The notes under the pieces were generated by a model. That model had not been told where the DNA came from, did no database searches, and saw only the letters and a list, made by a program, of their open reading frames with translations. Position numbers and translations under genes: made by a program. Below are positions 1 through 8,425 of a stretch of 64,000 nt of DNA, in pieces (position 1 is the stretch's first letter; every line of letters begins with the position of its first letter). This DNA is from CBDCXE01 sp965223725 [NCBI: Nitrospinota bacterium] (GTDB lineage: Bacteria; Nitrospinota_A; UBA7883). The DNA lies in the NCBI GenBank assembly GCA_965223725.1, contig CBDCXE010000006.1, positions 372,001 to 436,000 of the forward strand, read 5' to 3'.

Positions 1-2
1 AT

Positions 3-569
3 TTTGATGAATTGGCGCTTATTTCCAGATCCAACGGCCATTTCCTCGGTATTTTTACCGAGAAAGGTTCTTTGGAGCAATTCGAGTCGACGTTTTTGTA
101 CGACGCTTCTTTAATGGAGAACCGTCGGCTGTTCAAAGGATGCTGGTGGCAACACCCGGATGATACACGCGCCTATCTGGGCGATGGTGGCCTTGATGTT
201 GAAGGGTTGGAATCTCAAGGTAAGCTGGTTATAAAAAACCTATCCGCCGAGTTTGAGAACACAGGCGCAATTGGCGCGGCTTCCGCATGGCTGAAGGCGA
301 CTTCCGACGCGCTTCAAGCTGGCTATGACGGTCTGTCTGGTTGCGGATCACCCGATTTCGAATGTTGTGGCTCATACCCACAGTTGCTGGAATTCGAGAA
401 ATCGCTCGACACTATGTTGAGAGGGCAGCCAGTATCTGGTGTTTGCTCCTACATACTTGATCCGGCAAAACCGAATGCTATTGCGAGGATGCTTGAGTTG
501 ATAAGCCACCATGACCAGTTTCTAATCCATTCAAAAGATAGCTCTCTGCTTGCCAAACCTTGCAATTAA
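3..569 (+). CDS. MEDS-domain sensory protein, 3' part
   Basis: The reading frame is open to the left edge of the window, so the true start lies outside and the TTG at 12 is probably internal. The visible 188 residues resemble the C-terminal part of a MEDS (DcmR-type) sensory domain: a stretch GAASAWLKATSDALQAGYDG, then a conserved aromatic-acidic helix (LLEFEKSLDTML), then a core strand ending in VCSYILD and a histidine-rich end (ISHHDQFLIH). MEDS domains are found in DcmR-like regulators and signalling proteins of methanogens and methylotrophs and are thought to bind small hydrocarbon-type ligands. No output domain follows; any DNA-binding or kinase part would have to be upstream. The family call rests on motif resemblance. 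Confidence 0.6.
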   Translation, partial: FDELALISRSNGHFLGIFTEKGSLEQFESTFLYDASLMENRRLFKGCWWQHPDDTRAYLGDGGLDVEGLESQGKLVIKNLSAEFENTGAIGAASAWLKATSDALQAGYDGLSGCGSPDFECCGSYPQLLEFEKSLDTMLRGQPVSGVCSYILDPAKPNAIARMLELISHHDQFLIHSKDSSLLAKPCN

Positions 570-621
570 TAGCGGCAGCAGGCTCAATTTATTAATGGAG
601 CGCAACAGGCGCTGGCAGGCT

Positions 622-1035
622 TTACGCCCTGTATTCAGTTTCGTCAGTAACTATTTCAAACCGGGTGGCGAATTCGTCCGGTGTTATTGATACTGTCTTT
701 ACGATCGACATATTTGTCGATAAAGCTATCTCTTTCATACTGGTCCAGTCGAAATTTACTTCACACGATAGGGGTGAGTCCTCCTTTGGCATCACTACCC
801 AGATGGCGCCACCTCTCATTGTGCGCAACTGTAGCTTGGAAAAAAGTGAGCTCATATTATGTATACGCCGGGGCCAGGCCATGATGACCTCGTAACGCTG
901 GTTCCCGATCCATCTTGTCACGTTAGCGGCGCTACCAATTGCAAAACGGATTACATCGTTCGCATGTCGTGTTGGATCCATCAAAACAACGTTGTCACCA
1001 TGATTGATCCCCAGCTTAATCATCAAGTCTGACAT
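622..1035 (-). CDS. DUF3052-like small protein
   Basis: A 137-residue soluble protein with no signal peptide or membrane segment. The N-terminal half begins with a 'LGI-x-G-D-x-V-x-L-x-x-P' pattern and the middle has a strand WVVMPKED. Both match the layout of DUF3052 proteins, which have an uncharacterised single domain with a conserved W-V-x-x-P-K strand. It converges on the MEDS-domain gene (52 bp between stops) and diverges from the rubrerythrin operon, sharing an AT-rich intergenic region of about 285 bp. Function is unknown. The DUF assignment is by eye. Confidence 0.55.
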   Translation of the reverse strand: MSDLMIKLGINHGDNVVLMDPTRHANDVIRFAIGSAANVTRWIGNQRYEVIMAWPRRIHNMSSLFSKLQLRTMRGGAIWVVMPKEDSPLSCEVNFDWTSMKEIALSTNMSIVKTVSITPDEFATRFEIVTDETEYRA

Positions 1036-1214
1036 AGTATTCCGTTACGACATATTTCTATTTTCTTCATGATAGCAAAGAAAAATCCAGTAATCTACAT
1101 TACTTGCTGGAAACTTCCGGTTATCCTGAAACCGGTTTTTGTTAAAGTTTTTAATTAAAAATGAATAAACAACGGAAACTTTTAAAAAATAAGAATAGAT
1201 TATACGAACAGTTG

Positions 1215-1244
1215 TTGACATATAAATGCTTTTATGGATATACT
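1215..1244 (+). promoter_or_regulatory. sigma-70 promoter of the rubrerythrin operon
   Basis: TTGACA at 1215-1220 and TATACT at 1239-1244 are separated by 18 bp, a near-consensus vegetative promoter. A start site near 1251 would leave a leader of about 70 nt before the rubrerythrin ATG at 1321. The surrounding sequence (1140-1300) is strongly AT-rich. Confidence 0.8.
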
Positions 1245-1252
1245 ACACTTTG

Positions 1253-1269
1253 TTTAGAATAAGTCTAAA
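1253..1269. promoter_or_regulatory. PerR/Fur-family-like operator palindrome
   Basis: TTTAGA and TCTAAA form a perfect 6-bp inverted repeat around a 5-bp AT-rich centre, and the outer bases extend the symmetry imperfectly. The site starts 8 bp after the -10 box, so a bound repressor would cover the transcription start. Rubrerythrin genes of anaerobes are classically in PerR regulons. The position and the AT-rich palindrome fit that, but which Fur-family protein binds is inference. Confidence 0.55.
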
Positions 1270-1320
1270 ACAGTGGTTGGTAAATTATTTTTTCAATAAC
1301 ATTTAGGAGCAGATTTGAAA

Positions 1321-1740
1321 ATGGATCTCAAAGGAAGCAAGACTCACAATAATCTCAAGGCGGCATTTGCCGGTGAATCTCAGGCCAACAGGCGCTATCT
1401 CTTTTTTGCGAGTAAAGCGGATGTGGAAGGGTACAACGATGTTGCCGCTCTTTTTCGTTCCACCGCTGAAGGTGAAACAGGGCACGCCCACGGCCATCTG
1501 GAATACATGGTACCATGCGGCGATCCAGCCACTGGTCTTGCCATCGGTGATACTGGGGACAACCTGAAAGCTGCTGTAGCAGGTGAAACCCATGAGTATA
1601 CCGATATGTATCCAGGTATGGTCAAAGAAGCCCGCGATGAAGGTTTTGACGAAATCGCTGATTGGTTCGAGACACTAGCCAAGGCCGAAAGATCCCACGC
1701 CAACAGATTCCAGAAAGCTTTGGATTCTCTCGATTCCTGA
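1321..1740 (+). CDS. rbr: rubrerythrin (diiron domain only)
   Basis: Non-haem diiron peroxidase that reduces hydrogen peroxide in anaerobes and microaerobes. The 139-residue four-helix bundle shows the four iron-ligand helices: AGESQ near residue 19, EGETGHAH near 52, AGETHEY near 90, and AERSHA near 122. The usual C-terminal rubredoxin domain is missing, so electrons must come from a separate carrier; the Fe-S protein encoded next is the obvious candidate. I chose the ATG at 1321 because the protein then begins as family members do (MDLKGSKT), although the in-frame TTG at 1315 sits closer to the AGGAG at 1305-1309. It is first in an operon with the Fe-S oxidoreductase and DUF3501, a conserved trio in several proteobacteria-like groups. 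Confidence 0.93.
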   Translation: MDLKGSKTHNNLKAAFAGESQANRRYLFFASKADVEGYNDVAALFRSTAEGETGHAHGHLEYMVPCGDPATGLAIGDTGDNLKAAVAGETHEYTDMYPGMVKEARDEGFDEIADWFETLAKAERSHANRFQKALDSLDS

Positions 1741-1821
1741 TTATTGATCTTAACATCGTTTGCGGGCCGTTGCCGGTCCGTAAGCGATACATTTATTACC
1801 CAATTTCCCAGAGAAAAGAAA

Positions 1822-3168
1822 ATGCCAGCAGAACCAACCGAAGGGCGTGAAGGAGGATTGGACGCACCCACAAGACACCCCATCGAATGGAAAGATCCTT
1901 CATATTATGATGAAACCAAACTATTTGATGACCTGTACAGGATCTTCGACCTATGCCATGGTTGCAGGCGTTGTTTCAATCTGTGTCAGGCTTTCCCGAT
2001 TTTATTTGACCTTGTGGATGAGTCCGATACATTTGAAATCGACGGTGTAGACAAAAATGATTACTGGAAGGTTGTTGACAACTGTTATATGTGCGATATG
2101 TGCTATATAGCAAGCTGCCCTTATGTTCCTCCACATGATTGGAACATCGACTTTCCGATGTTGATGCTCCGGGCAAAAGCGTATAAATACAAAACCATCG
2201 GCGCCGGATTTCGTGACAAATTGCTGAGCAACCCGGAATTGCTGGGTAAATTGCACGCTAACCCACTGGCAGCGCCTGTAGCCAATTTTATAAACCAGCT
2301 TGGTTTCGTAAGGGGACTCCTTGACAGCGCCCTAGGGATAAGTAATAGAGCGCCTGTGCCACAGTTTCAGGCGTCTCCCCTCCGTTCCAGGCTGGACAGT
2401 CGTGGTTTGAAAGAAACGGCTCCAACTCCTGCTGGTGGAACCAAAGGCAAGGTAGCGCTTTTCTCCACCTGTTATGGACAATACAATCATCCTACATTGG
2501 GTGATGACTTGGTAGCCGTGTTTGAGCATAACGATATACAGGTCGCTCTGCCCTCAAAGGAACGATGCTGCGGCATGCCGAGGCTTGAGCTTGGCGATAT
2601 TGCGTCGGTGGATCAATCGATAGCAGACAACACGCCACAACTTGGAAAGATGGTGGATGAGGGTTGCGATATTGTGATACCTATGCCTTCATGTTCATTC
2701 ATGATAAAACATATTTGGCCCCTGATCAGGCCTGAGGATGAAACTGTGAAAATGATAAGCGCCGCCACTTATGATCCATTCGAATACCTGATGGCGCGCC
2801 ATGCCGATGGCAAATTGAAGCTCGATTTCAAAAGCGGACCTGGCCACGTCGCCTATCACGCCGCATGTCATCTGCGGGCGCAAAACATCGGCTTGAAAAC
2901 AAAAGAGGGCTTGTCACTGTTGCCAGATGTAAAGCTGGAGATTATCGATCGTTGCTCCGGCCACGATGGCACCTATGCAGTAAAGTCAGAATATCGGGAT
3001 CACTCGGAAAAAATCTGCAGGCCTGCTACGGGCAAGATGGAAAAAAGCGGCGCATCCATGCTGGCCAGCGACTGTCCCATGGCCGCTGCTAATATAAACA
3101 GCCTGAGTGACCATGGGATACCATCTAAACATCCATTGACAATTTTGCGTGAGGCGTACGGAATATAA
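1822..3168 (+). CDS. HdrD/GlpC-like Fe-S oxidoreductase linked to rubrerythrin
   Basis: A 448-residue soluble protein. Its N-terminal ferredoxin-like part carries two cysteine clusters (CHGCRRCFNLC near residue 45 and CYMCDMCYIASCP near 90) for two [4Fe-4S] centres. Two CCG-type domains follow: the first ends in CCGMP. The second keeps HAACH, but its closing motif is CSGHDG instead of CCG, as is common in this subfamily. Such proteins pass electrons between carriers and thiol or diiron partners; here the likely acceptor is rubrerythrin. The ATG at 1822 follows a purine-rich GAGAAAAG stretch. An in-frame start at 1744 would add 26 residues without family character. The DUF3501 gene starts 2 bp after its stop. 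Confidence 0.85.
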   Translation: MPAEPTEGREGGLDAPTRHPIEWKDPSYYDETKLFDDLYRIFDLCHGCRRCFNLCQAFPILFDLVDESDTFEIDGVDKNDYWKVVDNCYMCDMCYIASCPYVPPHDWNIDFPMLMLRAKAYKYKTIGAGFRDKLLSNPELLGKLHANPLAAPVANFINQLGFVRGLLDSALGISNRAPVPQFQASPLRSRLDSRGLKETAPTPAGGTKGKVALFSTCYGQYNHPTLGDDLVAVFEHNDIQVALPSKERCCGMPRLELGDIASVDQSIADNTPQLGKMVDEGCDIVIPMPSCSFMIKHIWPLIRPEDETVKMISAATYDPFEYLMARHADGKLKLDFKSGPGHVAYHAACHLRAQNIGLKTKEGLSLLPDVKLEIIDRCSGHDGTYAVKSEYRDHSEKICRPATGKMEKSGASMLASDCPMAAANINSLSDHGIPSKHPLTILREAYGI

Positions 3169-3170
3169 AA

Positions 3171-3755
3171 ATGAAACCAATATCATATGATGAGCTTTTA
3201 GGTTTGGAGCAATACGCCCGGGAGCGGAAGCAGTGGCGCGAAAGGGTTATAGAACAAAAAAAGGTTCGCCGCGTCGCTGTGGGCCCAAATGTCTCTATCT
3301 ATTTCGAGAACCGGGTAACTATCCAATATCAGGTTCAGGAGATGCTGAGGATAGAAAAGATGTTTGAGCCAGATGAGATAGAGGGGGAATTGGAGGCTTA
3401 TAATCCACTGGTTCCTGACGGGCAAAACTGGAAAGCCACGATGATGATTGAGTTCCCGAACGAAGCCGAGCGCCGCGCCGCCCTGGCCAAAATGATCGGT
3501 ATAGAAGAGAGGGTGGCTGTGATTGTCGATGGTTTCGAGCCGGTCTATCCAGTGGCCAATGAGGACCTTGAGAGAAGTACAGAAGAAAAAACAAGCGCTG
3601 TGCATTTCCTACGGTTTGAGCTGACTGAAGATATGGCCAAAGCTGTGAAGCAGGGCGCCAATATCGAAGTGTCGATCGATCACGACGCCTACAACCATAG
3701 CATGCCCGCCCTTCCACAGGAGACCCGTAAAAGCCTGGCGGCGGATCTGGCTTGA
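3171..3755 (+). CDS. DUF3501 family protein
   Basis: A 194-residue protein with the whole-length signature of DUF3501: an N-terminal MKPISYDELLGLEQYARER, a central 'YQVQEMLRIE' helix, 'YNPLVPDGQNWKATMMIE', and the late motif SAVHFLRFEL. Family members are nearly always encoded after a rubrerythrin and an HdrD/GlpC-like protein, as here, and are thought to belong to the same peroxide-response unit. The biochemical role is unknown. It is the last gene of the trio: the next 45 bp have no ORF and then the integrative element begins. Confidence 0.88.
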   Translation: MKPISYDELLGLEQYARERKQWRERVIEQKKVRRVAVGPNVSIYFENRVTIQYQVQEMLRIEKMFEPDEIEGELEAYNPLVPDGQNWKATMMIEFPNEAERRAALAKMIGIEERVAVIVDGFEPVYPVANEDLERSTEEKTSAVHFLRFELTEDMAKAVKQGANIEVSIDHDAYNHSMPALPQETRKSLAADLA

Positions 3756-3802
3756 TTAAAAGGTTTTTTCGATAGAAAAACTGTAAAATTTGACGTTTAA
3801 AT

Positions 3803-3848
3803 TTGGCTCCCCGGGACGGACTCGAACCGCCGACAAGGTGGTTAACAG
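3803..3848. repeat. attL: 46-bp copy of the tRNA-Asn 3' part
   Basis: Identical over 46 bp to 17397-17442, from the encoded CCA through the T arm to the anticodon loop. The match stops after 'ttaacag', where the tRNA sequence is replaced by unrelated bases, so this copy is not a functional tRNA. It marks the left junction of the element; DUF3501 ends 47 bp before it. Confidence 0.9.
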
Positions 3849-3942
3849 TCCGAGAAATAGAATTGGACTAATTATAATTCAACAACTTATGGGATGCTCG
3901 TTGCGTGATTTTGTATCACATTGCATCACAAAGCATAACTCA

Positions 3943-3961
3943 CTCCCGCAAAAGTCCCGCA
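3943..3961. repeat. 19-bp subterminal repeat, left copy
   Basis: CTCCCGCAAAAGTCCCGCA occurs here and again in the same orientation at 17309-17327, about 95 bp inside the left end and about 70 bp inside the right end. Internally it contains CCCGCA twice. Such paired subterminal repeats are typical of arm-type integrase or excisionase binding sites. That role is inferred. Confidence 0.6.
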
Positions 3962-4015
3962 AAGGATAAAAAAATGAACTTATATAACCAACGGCACATG
4001 GTATTTTATCCTTGC
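3959..4015. repeat. inverted repeat upstream of the first cargo gene
   Basis: AAGGATAAAA (3962-3971) and TTTTATCCTT (4004-4013) are perfect inverted repeats, extending to GCAA(A)GGATAAAA / TTTTATCCTTGC with one extra A. The 32-bp centre is AT-rich. The site sits just before the DUF4143 ATPase start at 4044, so it could be an operator or a recombination-related site. Confidence 0.5.
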
Positions 4016-4043
4016 AAATTTAAATGAAAGCTTTTAATATACA

Positions 4044-5222
4044 ATGATGATAAAGCGCGCCATATATCAGAAAGTTGAGAAGGCTCTCACTCGCCAGGCC
4101 GCAGTTGCCTTGATCGGGCCGCGCCAGGTGGGCAAGACGACCCTGGCTCTCGAAATCGCAAAAAAGCGGAACGCTGTTTATCTCGATCTTGAGTCCCGCA
4201 AGGACAGGGAAAAACTGAAGGATCCGGAATTATTTCTGACAAATAACGAACAGCGGCTTGTCATCCTTGACGAAATCCATAGGGTGCCGGAGCTGTTCCA
4301 GACCTTGCGTGGCCTGATCGATGATGGGCGTCGCAAAGGGTTGCGGACCGGGCGGTTTCTGGTTTTGGGCTCGGCTTCCATCGATCTGCTTCGCCAGTCA
4401 GGCGAATCCCTTGCGGGGCGGATCGCGTATATTGATATGGAACCACTGAACGTTTTGGAGATAACCACCAAAAAGAAGCCGGACCAAACACAGCTTTGGG
4501 TGCGCGGCGGTTTGCCTGACAGTTACCTTGCTGCGGATGATGAAGCAAGCTATTCCTGGCGACAAGACTTTATCCGCACATATCTGGAAAGGGATGTGCC
4601 GCAATTCGGGCCGCGTATACCGGCGGAAACACTTGAACGGCTATGGATCATGCTGGCCCACAGCCAGGGACAACTTTTAAACGCTTCCCGTCTGGCCGGA
4701 AGCCTGTCTGTTTCAGCGCCGACAGTGACCAGCTACATAGATCTTCTGGTCGACCTTCTGCTTGTGCGCCGTTTGCGTCCTTTGCACACCAACACGAAAA
4801 AGCGTTTGGTGAAATCGCCCCGTATTTATGTGCGTGACAGCGGGATCACCCATGCGTTGCTTGGCATCACCGATTATAACCAGCTATCTGGTCATCCAGT
4901 GTTTGGTTCAAGCTGGGAAGGTTTTGTGATCGAGAACCTGCTTGGTGTGGCCCCCGAAGGGACCCTTGCAAGCTTCTACCGCACCTCCGCCGGGGCGGAA
5001 ATTGACCTGGTGCTGGAATTTCCCGGGCTAACAGAAAAGTGGGCAATCGAGATCAAGAGCGGGCTTGCCGTGCGGCCAGGCAAAGGGTTTCACAACGCCA
5101 TAGAAGACATAAAGCCGCACCGCAGTTTTGTTGTTTATGCCGGATCGGAACGCTATCCAGTAACGGAAGATACCGAAGCCATCAGCCTGATGGAATTGGC
5201 GCAGGAACTTTCCACACTGTAG
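4044..5222 (+). CDS. AAA ATPase with DUF4143 C-terminal domain
   Basis: A 392-residue protein of the large AAA_14/DUF4143 family. Walker A is GPRQVGKT near residue 25 and Walker B is LVILDEIH near 72. The middle holds a small winged-helix-like part (ASRLAGSLSVSAPTVTSYI). The C-terminal DUF4143 region ends with a PD-(D/E)xK-like pattern, AEIDLVLEF then WAIEIKSG, the core of a nuclease-type fold. These ATPases are widespread in genomic islands and their cellular role is not established. It is the first cargo gene, with its ATG (two in tandem) 28 bp after the inverted repeat. The gene is complete and of normal length. Confidence 0.88.
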   Translation: MMIKRAIYQKVEKALTRQAAVALIGPRQVGKTTLALEIAKKRNAVYLDLESRKDREKLKDPELFLTNNEQRLVILDEIHRVPELFQTLRGLIDDGRRKGLRTGRFLVLGSASIDLLRQSGESLAGRIAYIDMEPLNVLEITTKKKPDQTQLWVRGGLPDSYLAADDEASYSWRQDFIRTYLERDVPQFGPRIPAETLERLWIMLAHSQGQLLNASRLAGSLSVSAPTVTSYIDLLVDLLLVRRLRPLHTNTKKRLVKSPRIYVRDSGITHALLGITDYNQLSGHPVFGSSWEGFVIENLLGVAPEGTLASFYRTSAGAEIDLVLEFPGLTEKWAIEIKSGLAVRPGKGFHNAIEDIKPHRSFVVYAGSERYPVTEDTEAISLMELAQELSTL

Positions 5223-5319
5223 AGCTTGTCAGGTGGTGCGATAGAAGCCTGGTCAATTCCGGCCGCTGGCTCAGTAGACTTCACCCCCTTCAAAGCGATT
5301 TTCAACCAACCCAACCAGG

Positions 5320-5718
5320 CTATCTCAAGGAATCGTCTTGTTTGTTGACCTGGATATTCTTTTCGTTATTACTATCCTTTGCCTGCAAATCGGGAGCAAT
5401 GTCACTGCTGCATTCCTTTTTGACTGCCACTTTTTCCAGCGCTTCCCGTTCGCCCTTCAGGCGGGAATATTCCTGGGCCTCCGGGCCATCCCCGCCTTCC
5501 AGAAAGAATAACGCAGGCCAAAAGAGCAGCATCCCCACTGCCATCTGCGCCGAATCGTTGTCAGATTTTTTCTTCAGGCTGCCATGCAGTTCGGCTGCGC
5601 GCCTGTTCACCCGCGCCATCTCCTCCGCAACTTGGTCGCAGTTGTAATCCTTGTATTCCAGCGGCGAGATATAGTTGGTTTTCAATTTATCCGGATACTC
5701 GCATTTAAAACGGACCAA
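5320..5718 (-). pseudogene. 5'-truncated gene of a small lipoprotein-like family
   Basis: The 132-residue frame carries the conserved core of a short, widely distributed family: YISP..Y..Y.C near residue 15, an AELHGSLKKK helix, a hydrophobic hairpin with LLFWPALFFLEGGDG, and a basic-acidic helix EYSRLKGEREALEK. As I remember the family, members start with a lipoprotein signal peptide. Here the only in-frame start is TTG at 5718, only six codons after an upstream TGA, and no signal sequence is present. The 5' end of the gene seems to have been replaced by the promoter region of the SMC-ATPase set that starts at 5787 on the other strand. It may be a relic or may give a cytoplasmic fragment. 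Confidence 0.6.
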
Positions 5719-5786
5719 TTTAACGGGAAGTGGTCACGCGTTACGGCTCTTGGCGAACGCTTGGTTCAAAAAAAGGGTAATTTGGA

Positions 5787-7928
5787 ATGAAAATTGTTGC
5801 AGCCCGTATTCGAAATTTCAAGTTATTGCGTGATATTGATCTTAGTTTCAGTACCGATCCTCAGAAACCATTAACCGTAATCCGCGCAGAGAATGGCTCG
5901 GGTAAAACTTCGACATTGCAGGCATTGCGTTGGGCTCTTTACGGCAAAGATGTTTTGGATGAGCCGCTTGTGAGATTGTCTCCTGCCGATTGGCCTGATA
6001 ACAGCCAATGCACAATAACTGTCGAAATCGATTTTGTTCACACCGCTGTTAGTAAGGTAGATAGTGAGCCAATGACATCTACAACAAGTTACATGCTTAA
6101 ACGAGAGGTTGGAGAAAAGCCTGACGGTGATAGACCAAATAGAGGTCAAGAGCGTGTAACTTTGTTTGAAAAGACATCGGTAGGTGCCGATCCGATTGAT
6201 GCCGCTGAATCCAGGCTAGCACAGATGTTGCCAAAGGAAATGATTGATATTTTCTTTACAGATGGAGATGCGGCGATGACGTTTATTTCTCCTCAACTTT
6301 CTGATAGTACAAAGAGAGACAAGGTAAAAGATGCGATTCGTTCATTACTTGGGCTTGACTTGCTTGAGCGGGTTGAAAAGCGTATTTCCGATACTCAATC
6401 GGCAGTCAACAGGCAGATTACTAAAGATGCTAGTACTGATCAGCTAGCTACAATAACGGAAGAAATTGAAGAAGCGACGAATACGAAAGAAAAGCTTACA
6501 AATACTGTAACAACATTGAATGAACAAATTGCGGATATCGAAAGGAAATTGCACACAATTAGCCGTGATCTCATGCGGGCATTGGAGGCTGGAAGCTATG
6601 AACAGTTGGCTCACCAGAGAGAAAATTATCAAAAGCAATTAGACGCAGCAATTGAAGAAGAAGAAAAACTTAAGCGTGAGCATCAAGAGCTATTCCAAAA
6701 AGAAAGCCTCAGTTCCGGATTGCTAGAGCCTGTTCTACAGAAAGGATATGACCATCTAAACAGTCTCCACGAAAAAGGGGTCATCCCTAGAGCTGCTGTG
6801 CCCGTGCTTGAAGAACGATTAGATTTAGAAGAGTGTATTTGCGGGACTGATCTTTCTGAAGGCACTACAGCCCGAGAGAAAGTTTACGAGCTTATTGAGA
6901 AACATCGCAAAAACGATGGAGAAGTTGAATACTTGTCGTCACTTTACTATCAGTCAAAAATTGAAATGGAAAATTGGGCCTCAGAAGATTCAAAGAAATG
7001 GCCCGATTATTCTACAGAGCTGCAACAGAAACGAACAGCTGTTAATAAGCGTATTGAAAATGCAAACCTAGAACTAAAATCTGTAGAAGCTAAGTTAGAT
7101 CAAATTGACGAAGAAGAGATAGAACAAAAGCGTTTACATGAGAAAATGCTGACGTCTTCTCTTAGGCAGAAAAATAGCAAACTTGATCGAGCTGAAGCAT
7201 CACTTCAAGATTCGGAGAAGATTCTAAAAGAGCTTAACCAGAAGCAGAAAGAGCTTCGACGAGCTGATGAAAAAATGGCTGGACTCAACGCAGAAAAAAC
7301 GGTTCTGAATGACCTACAGCAGATCGTTCATGGCTCTTTAGAAGAAATGCAAGGGACATATTTACACCGTGTTAGTAATCGGATGAATGACCTTTTCTTA
7401 AAGATGGTAGGCGCTGACCCTGATCAAGATGCCATCTTTCAAGGTGCACACATAAATAGCAATTACAGTATTGTCGTTAAGACCAAAGATAATCGAACTC
7501 TCAATCCTGATTATGAAGTTAATGGCGCTTCTCAGCGTGCACTGACTTTTGCTTTTATATGGGCATTGACAGAAGTAAGCGGCGTTGTGGCACCTAGAGT
7601 CATCGATACTCCTCTCGGGATGATGTCGGGTAATGTTAAACGCAGAGTATTAGAAATGGTAAGTAAGGCAGCTGGAGAAGATGTTGACCGTCAAGTTGTC
7701 TTGTTCCTAACGCAATCTGAAATATCACATACTGAGGACATTTTGGACAATCAATCTGGAGTTACTTTCACATTAATAAAAACGGATGATTATCCTGCGG
7801 ACCTCATGAATGATCCCGAAGCTCAGAAGTCGGAAGTTCGACTTTGTAAGTGTACGCACAGAGAATACTGTAACCAGTGCCAACGAACAAACTATGATGA
7901 TTTTCATCTGGGCTATCGGACAGCTTAA
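5787..7928 (+). CDS. SMC/DndD-like coiled-coil ATPase of an unassigned three-gene system
   Basis: A 713-residue ATPase of the SbcC/RecN/DndD type. Walker A (ENGSGKTS) lies near residue 35 behind a FKLLRDIDL strand. Long coiled-coil arms run from about 200 to 330 and 370 to 530, with a central turn containing ECICGTDL, a short cysteine pair where Rad50 has its zinc hook. A degenerate signature (NGASQRALTFAF) is near 580, followed by Walker B RVIDTPLG near 605. The C-terminus adds a cysteine set, CKC..5..CNQC, that could bind zinc. Such ATPases clamp or scan DNA in phosphorothioation and anti-phage systems. The next two genes follow at 18 and 17 bp, so the three are probably one operon. AAGGG precedes the ATG by 10 bp. 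Confidence 0.82.
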   Translation: MKIVAARIRNFKLLRDIDLSFSTDPQKPLTVIRAENGSGKTSTLQALRWALYGKDVLDEPLVRLSPADWPDNSQCTITVEIDFVHTAVSKVDSEPMTSTTSYMLKREVGEKPDGDRPNRGQERVTLFEKTSVGADPIDAAESRLAQMLPKEMIDIFFTDGDAAMTFISPQLSDSTKRDKVKDAIRSLLGLDLLERVEKRISDTQSAVNRQITKDASTDQLATITEEIEEATNTKEKLTNTVTTLNEQIADIERKLHTISRDLMRALEAGSYEQLAHQRENYQKQLDAAIEEEEKLKREHQELFQKESLSSGLLEPVLQKGYDHLNSLHEKGVIPRAAVPVLEERLDLEECICGTDLSEGTTAREKVYELIEKHRKNDGEVEYLSSLYYQSKIEMENWASEDSKKWPDYSTELQQKRTAVNKRIENANLELKSVEAKLDQIDEEEIEQKRLHEKMLTSSLRQKNSKLDRAEASLQDSEKILKELNQKQKELRRADEKMAGLNAEKTVLNDLQQIVHGSLEEMQGTYLHRVSNRMNDLFLKMVGADPDQDAIFQGAHINSNYSIVVKTKDNRTLNPDYEVNGASQRALTFAFIWALTEVSGVVAPRVIDTPLGMMSGNVKRRVLEMVSKAAGEDVDRQVVLFLTQSEISHTEDILDNQSGVTFTLIKTDDYPADLMNDPEAQKSEVRLCKCTHREYCNQCQRTNYDDFHLGYRTA

Positions 7929-7946
7929 TTATAGAGAGAACTTTAA

Positions 7947-8408
7947 ATGACAATGGAAGCATTAATATCCGGTCTGCAAAATCAAAACTTACGAATACCA
8001 TACGATCACTATGAAAATGTTAGTCGATTTACAATGACAGGACACTCGGAAGGAAAGAAAAATAGGGACAATATCCCTTTTGATCGATATGTCGATATTT
8101 GGTGGCTTGCGATGTGCATAGGCGTTCAGGAAGGAAGGAGGACTTCGCTTGAAGCAAGCAAATGGCATACGTTTGTGCGTGCGGGAGAAGTATTGCCATC
8201 TAATCCATGGAGAATATTTCAACTTCAATTGCTTGCAGTTGGTGTAACGGGAAGCACTGATATTTTATCTAAACACGGAGAGCTTATTTCAATGGCTAAT
8301 GAATATGCTGCAACGGGTTTACCAATACTATTAAGTGAAGCGCTCGGAAGCCAAGTGCCAATTTGGGCTATGACGGATTTCGTGTCAAACCGCCTGAAAG
8401 GTAACTAA
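7947..8408 (+). CDS. 153-aa protein, middle gene of the SMC-ATPase set
   Basis: I do not recognise a characterised family. The protein is soluble and has no signal or membrane segment. Notable patches are the polar N-terminus with an IPFDRYVDIWWLAMCIG helix, then VQEGRR, a W-H-x-F-V-R-A-G-E-V-L turn, NPWRIFQLQLLAVG, and a C-terminal helical part (SMANEYAATGLPILL). The tryptophan-rich core suggests a compact helical adaptor. It lies between the ATPase and the transcription-factor-like protein with 17-18 bp gaps and a GAGAGAA ribosome site. DndE, the small partner of DndD, is similar in size but I see no sequence match. Its role as the system's small subunit is inferred from position. Confidence 0.6.
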   Translation: MTMEALISGLQNQNLRIPYDHYENVSRFTMTGHSEGKKNRDNIPFDRYVDIWWLAMCIGVQEGRRTSLEASKWHTFVRAGEVLPSNPWRIFQLQLLAVGVTGSTDILSKHGELISMANEYAATGLPILLSEALGSQVPIWAMTDFVSNRLKGN

Positions 8409-8425
8409 GAATCTTAGGGATAGAG

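Noticed and set aside
1117-1140. CCGGTT/AACCGG hairpin followed by TTTTT on the + strand
   Set aside because: It lies between two divergent genes, with no upstream + transcript known to end there; the stem is only 6 bp. Not enough to call a terminator.
1395-1883. 162-codon minus-strand frame over rubrerythrin
   Set aside because: Covers a certain gene and its promoter-proximal operon partner; serine-rich shadow composition.
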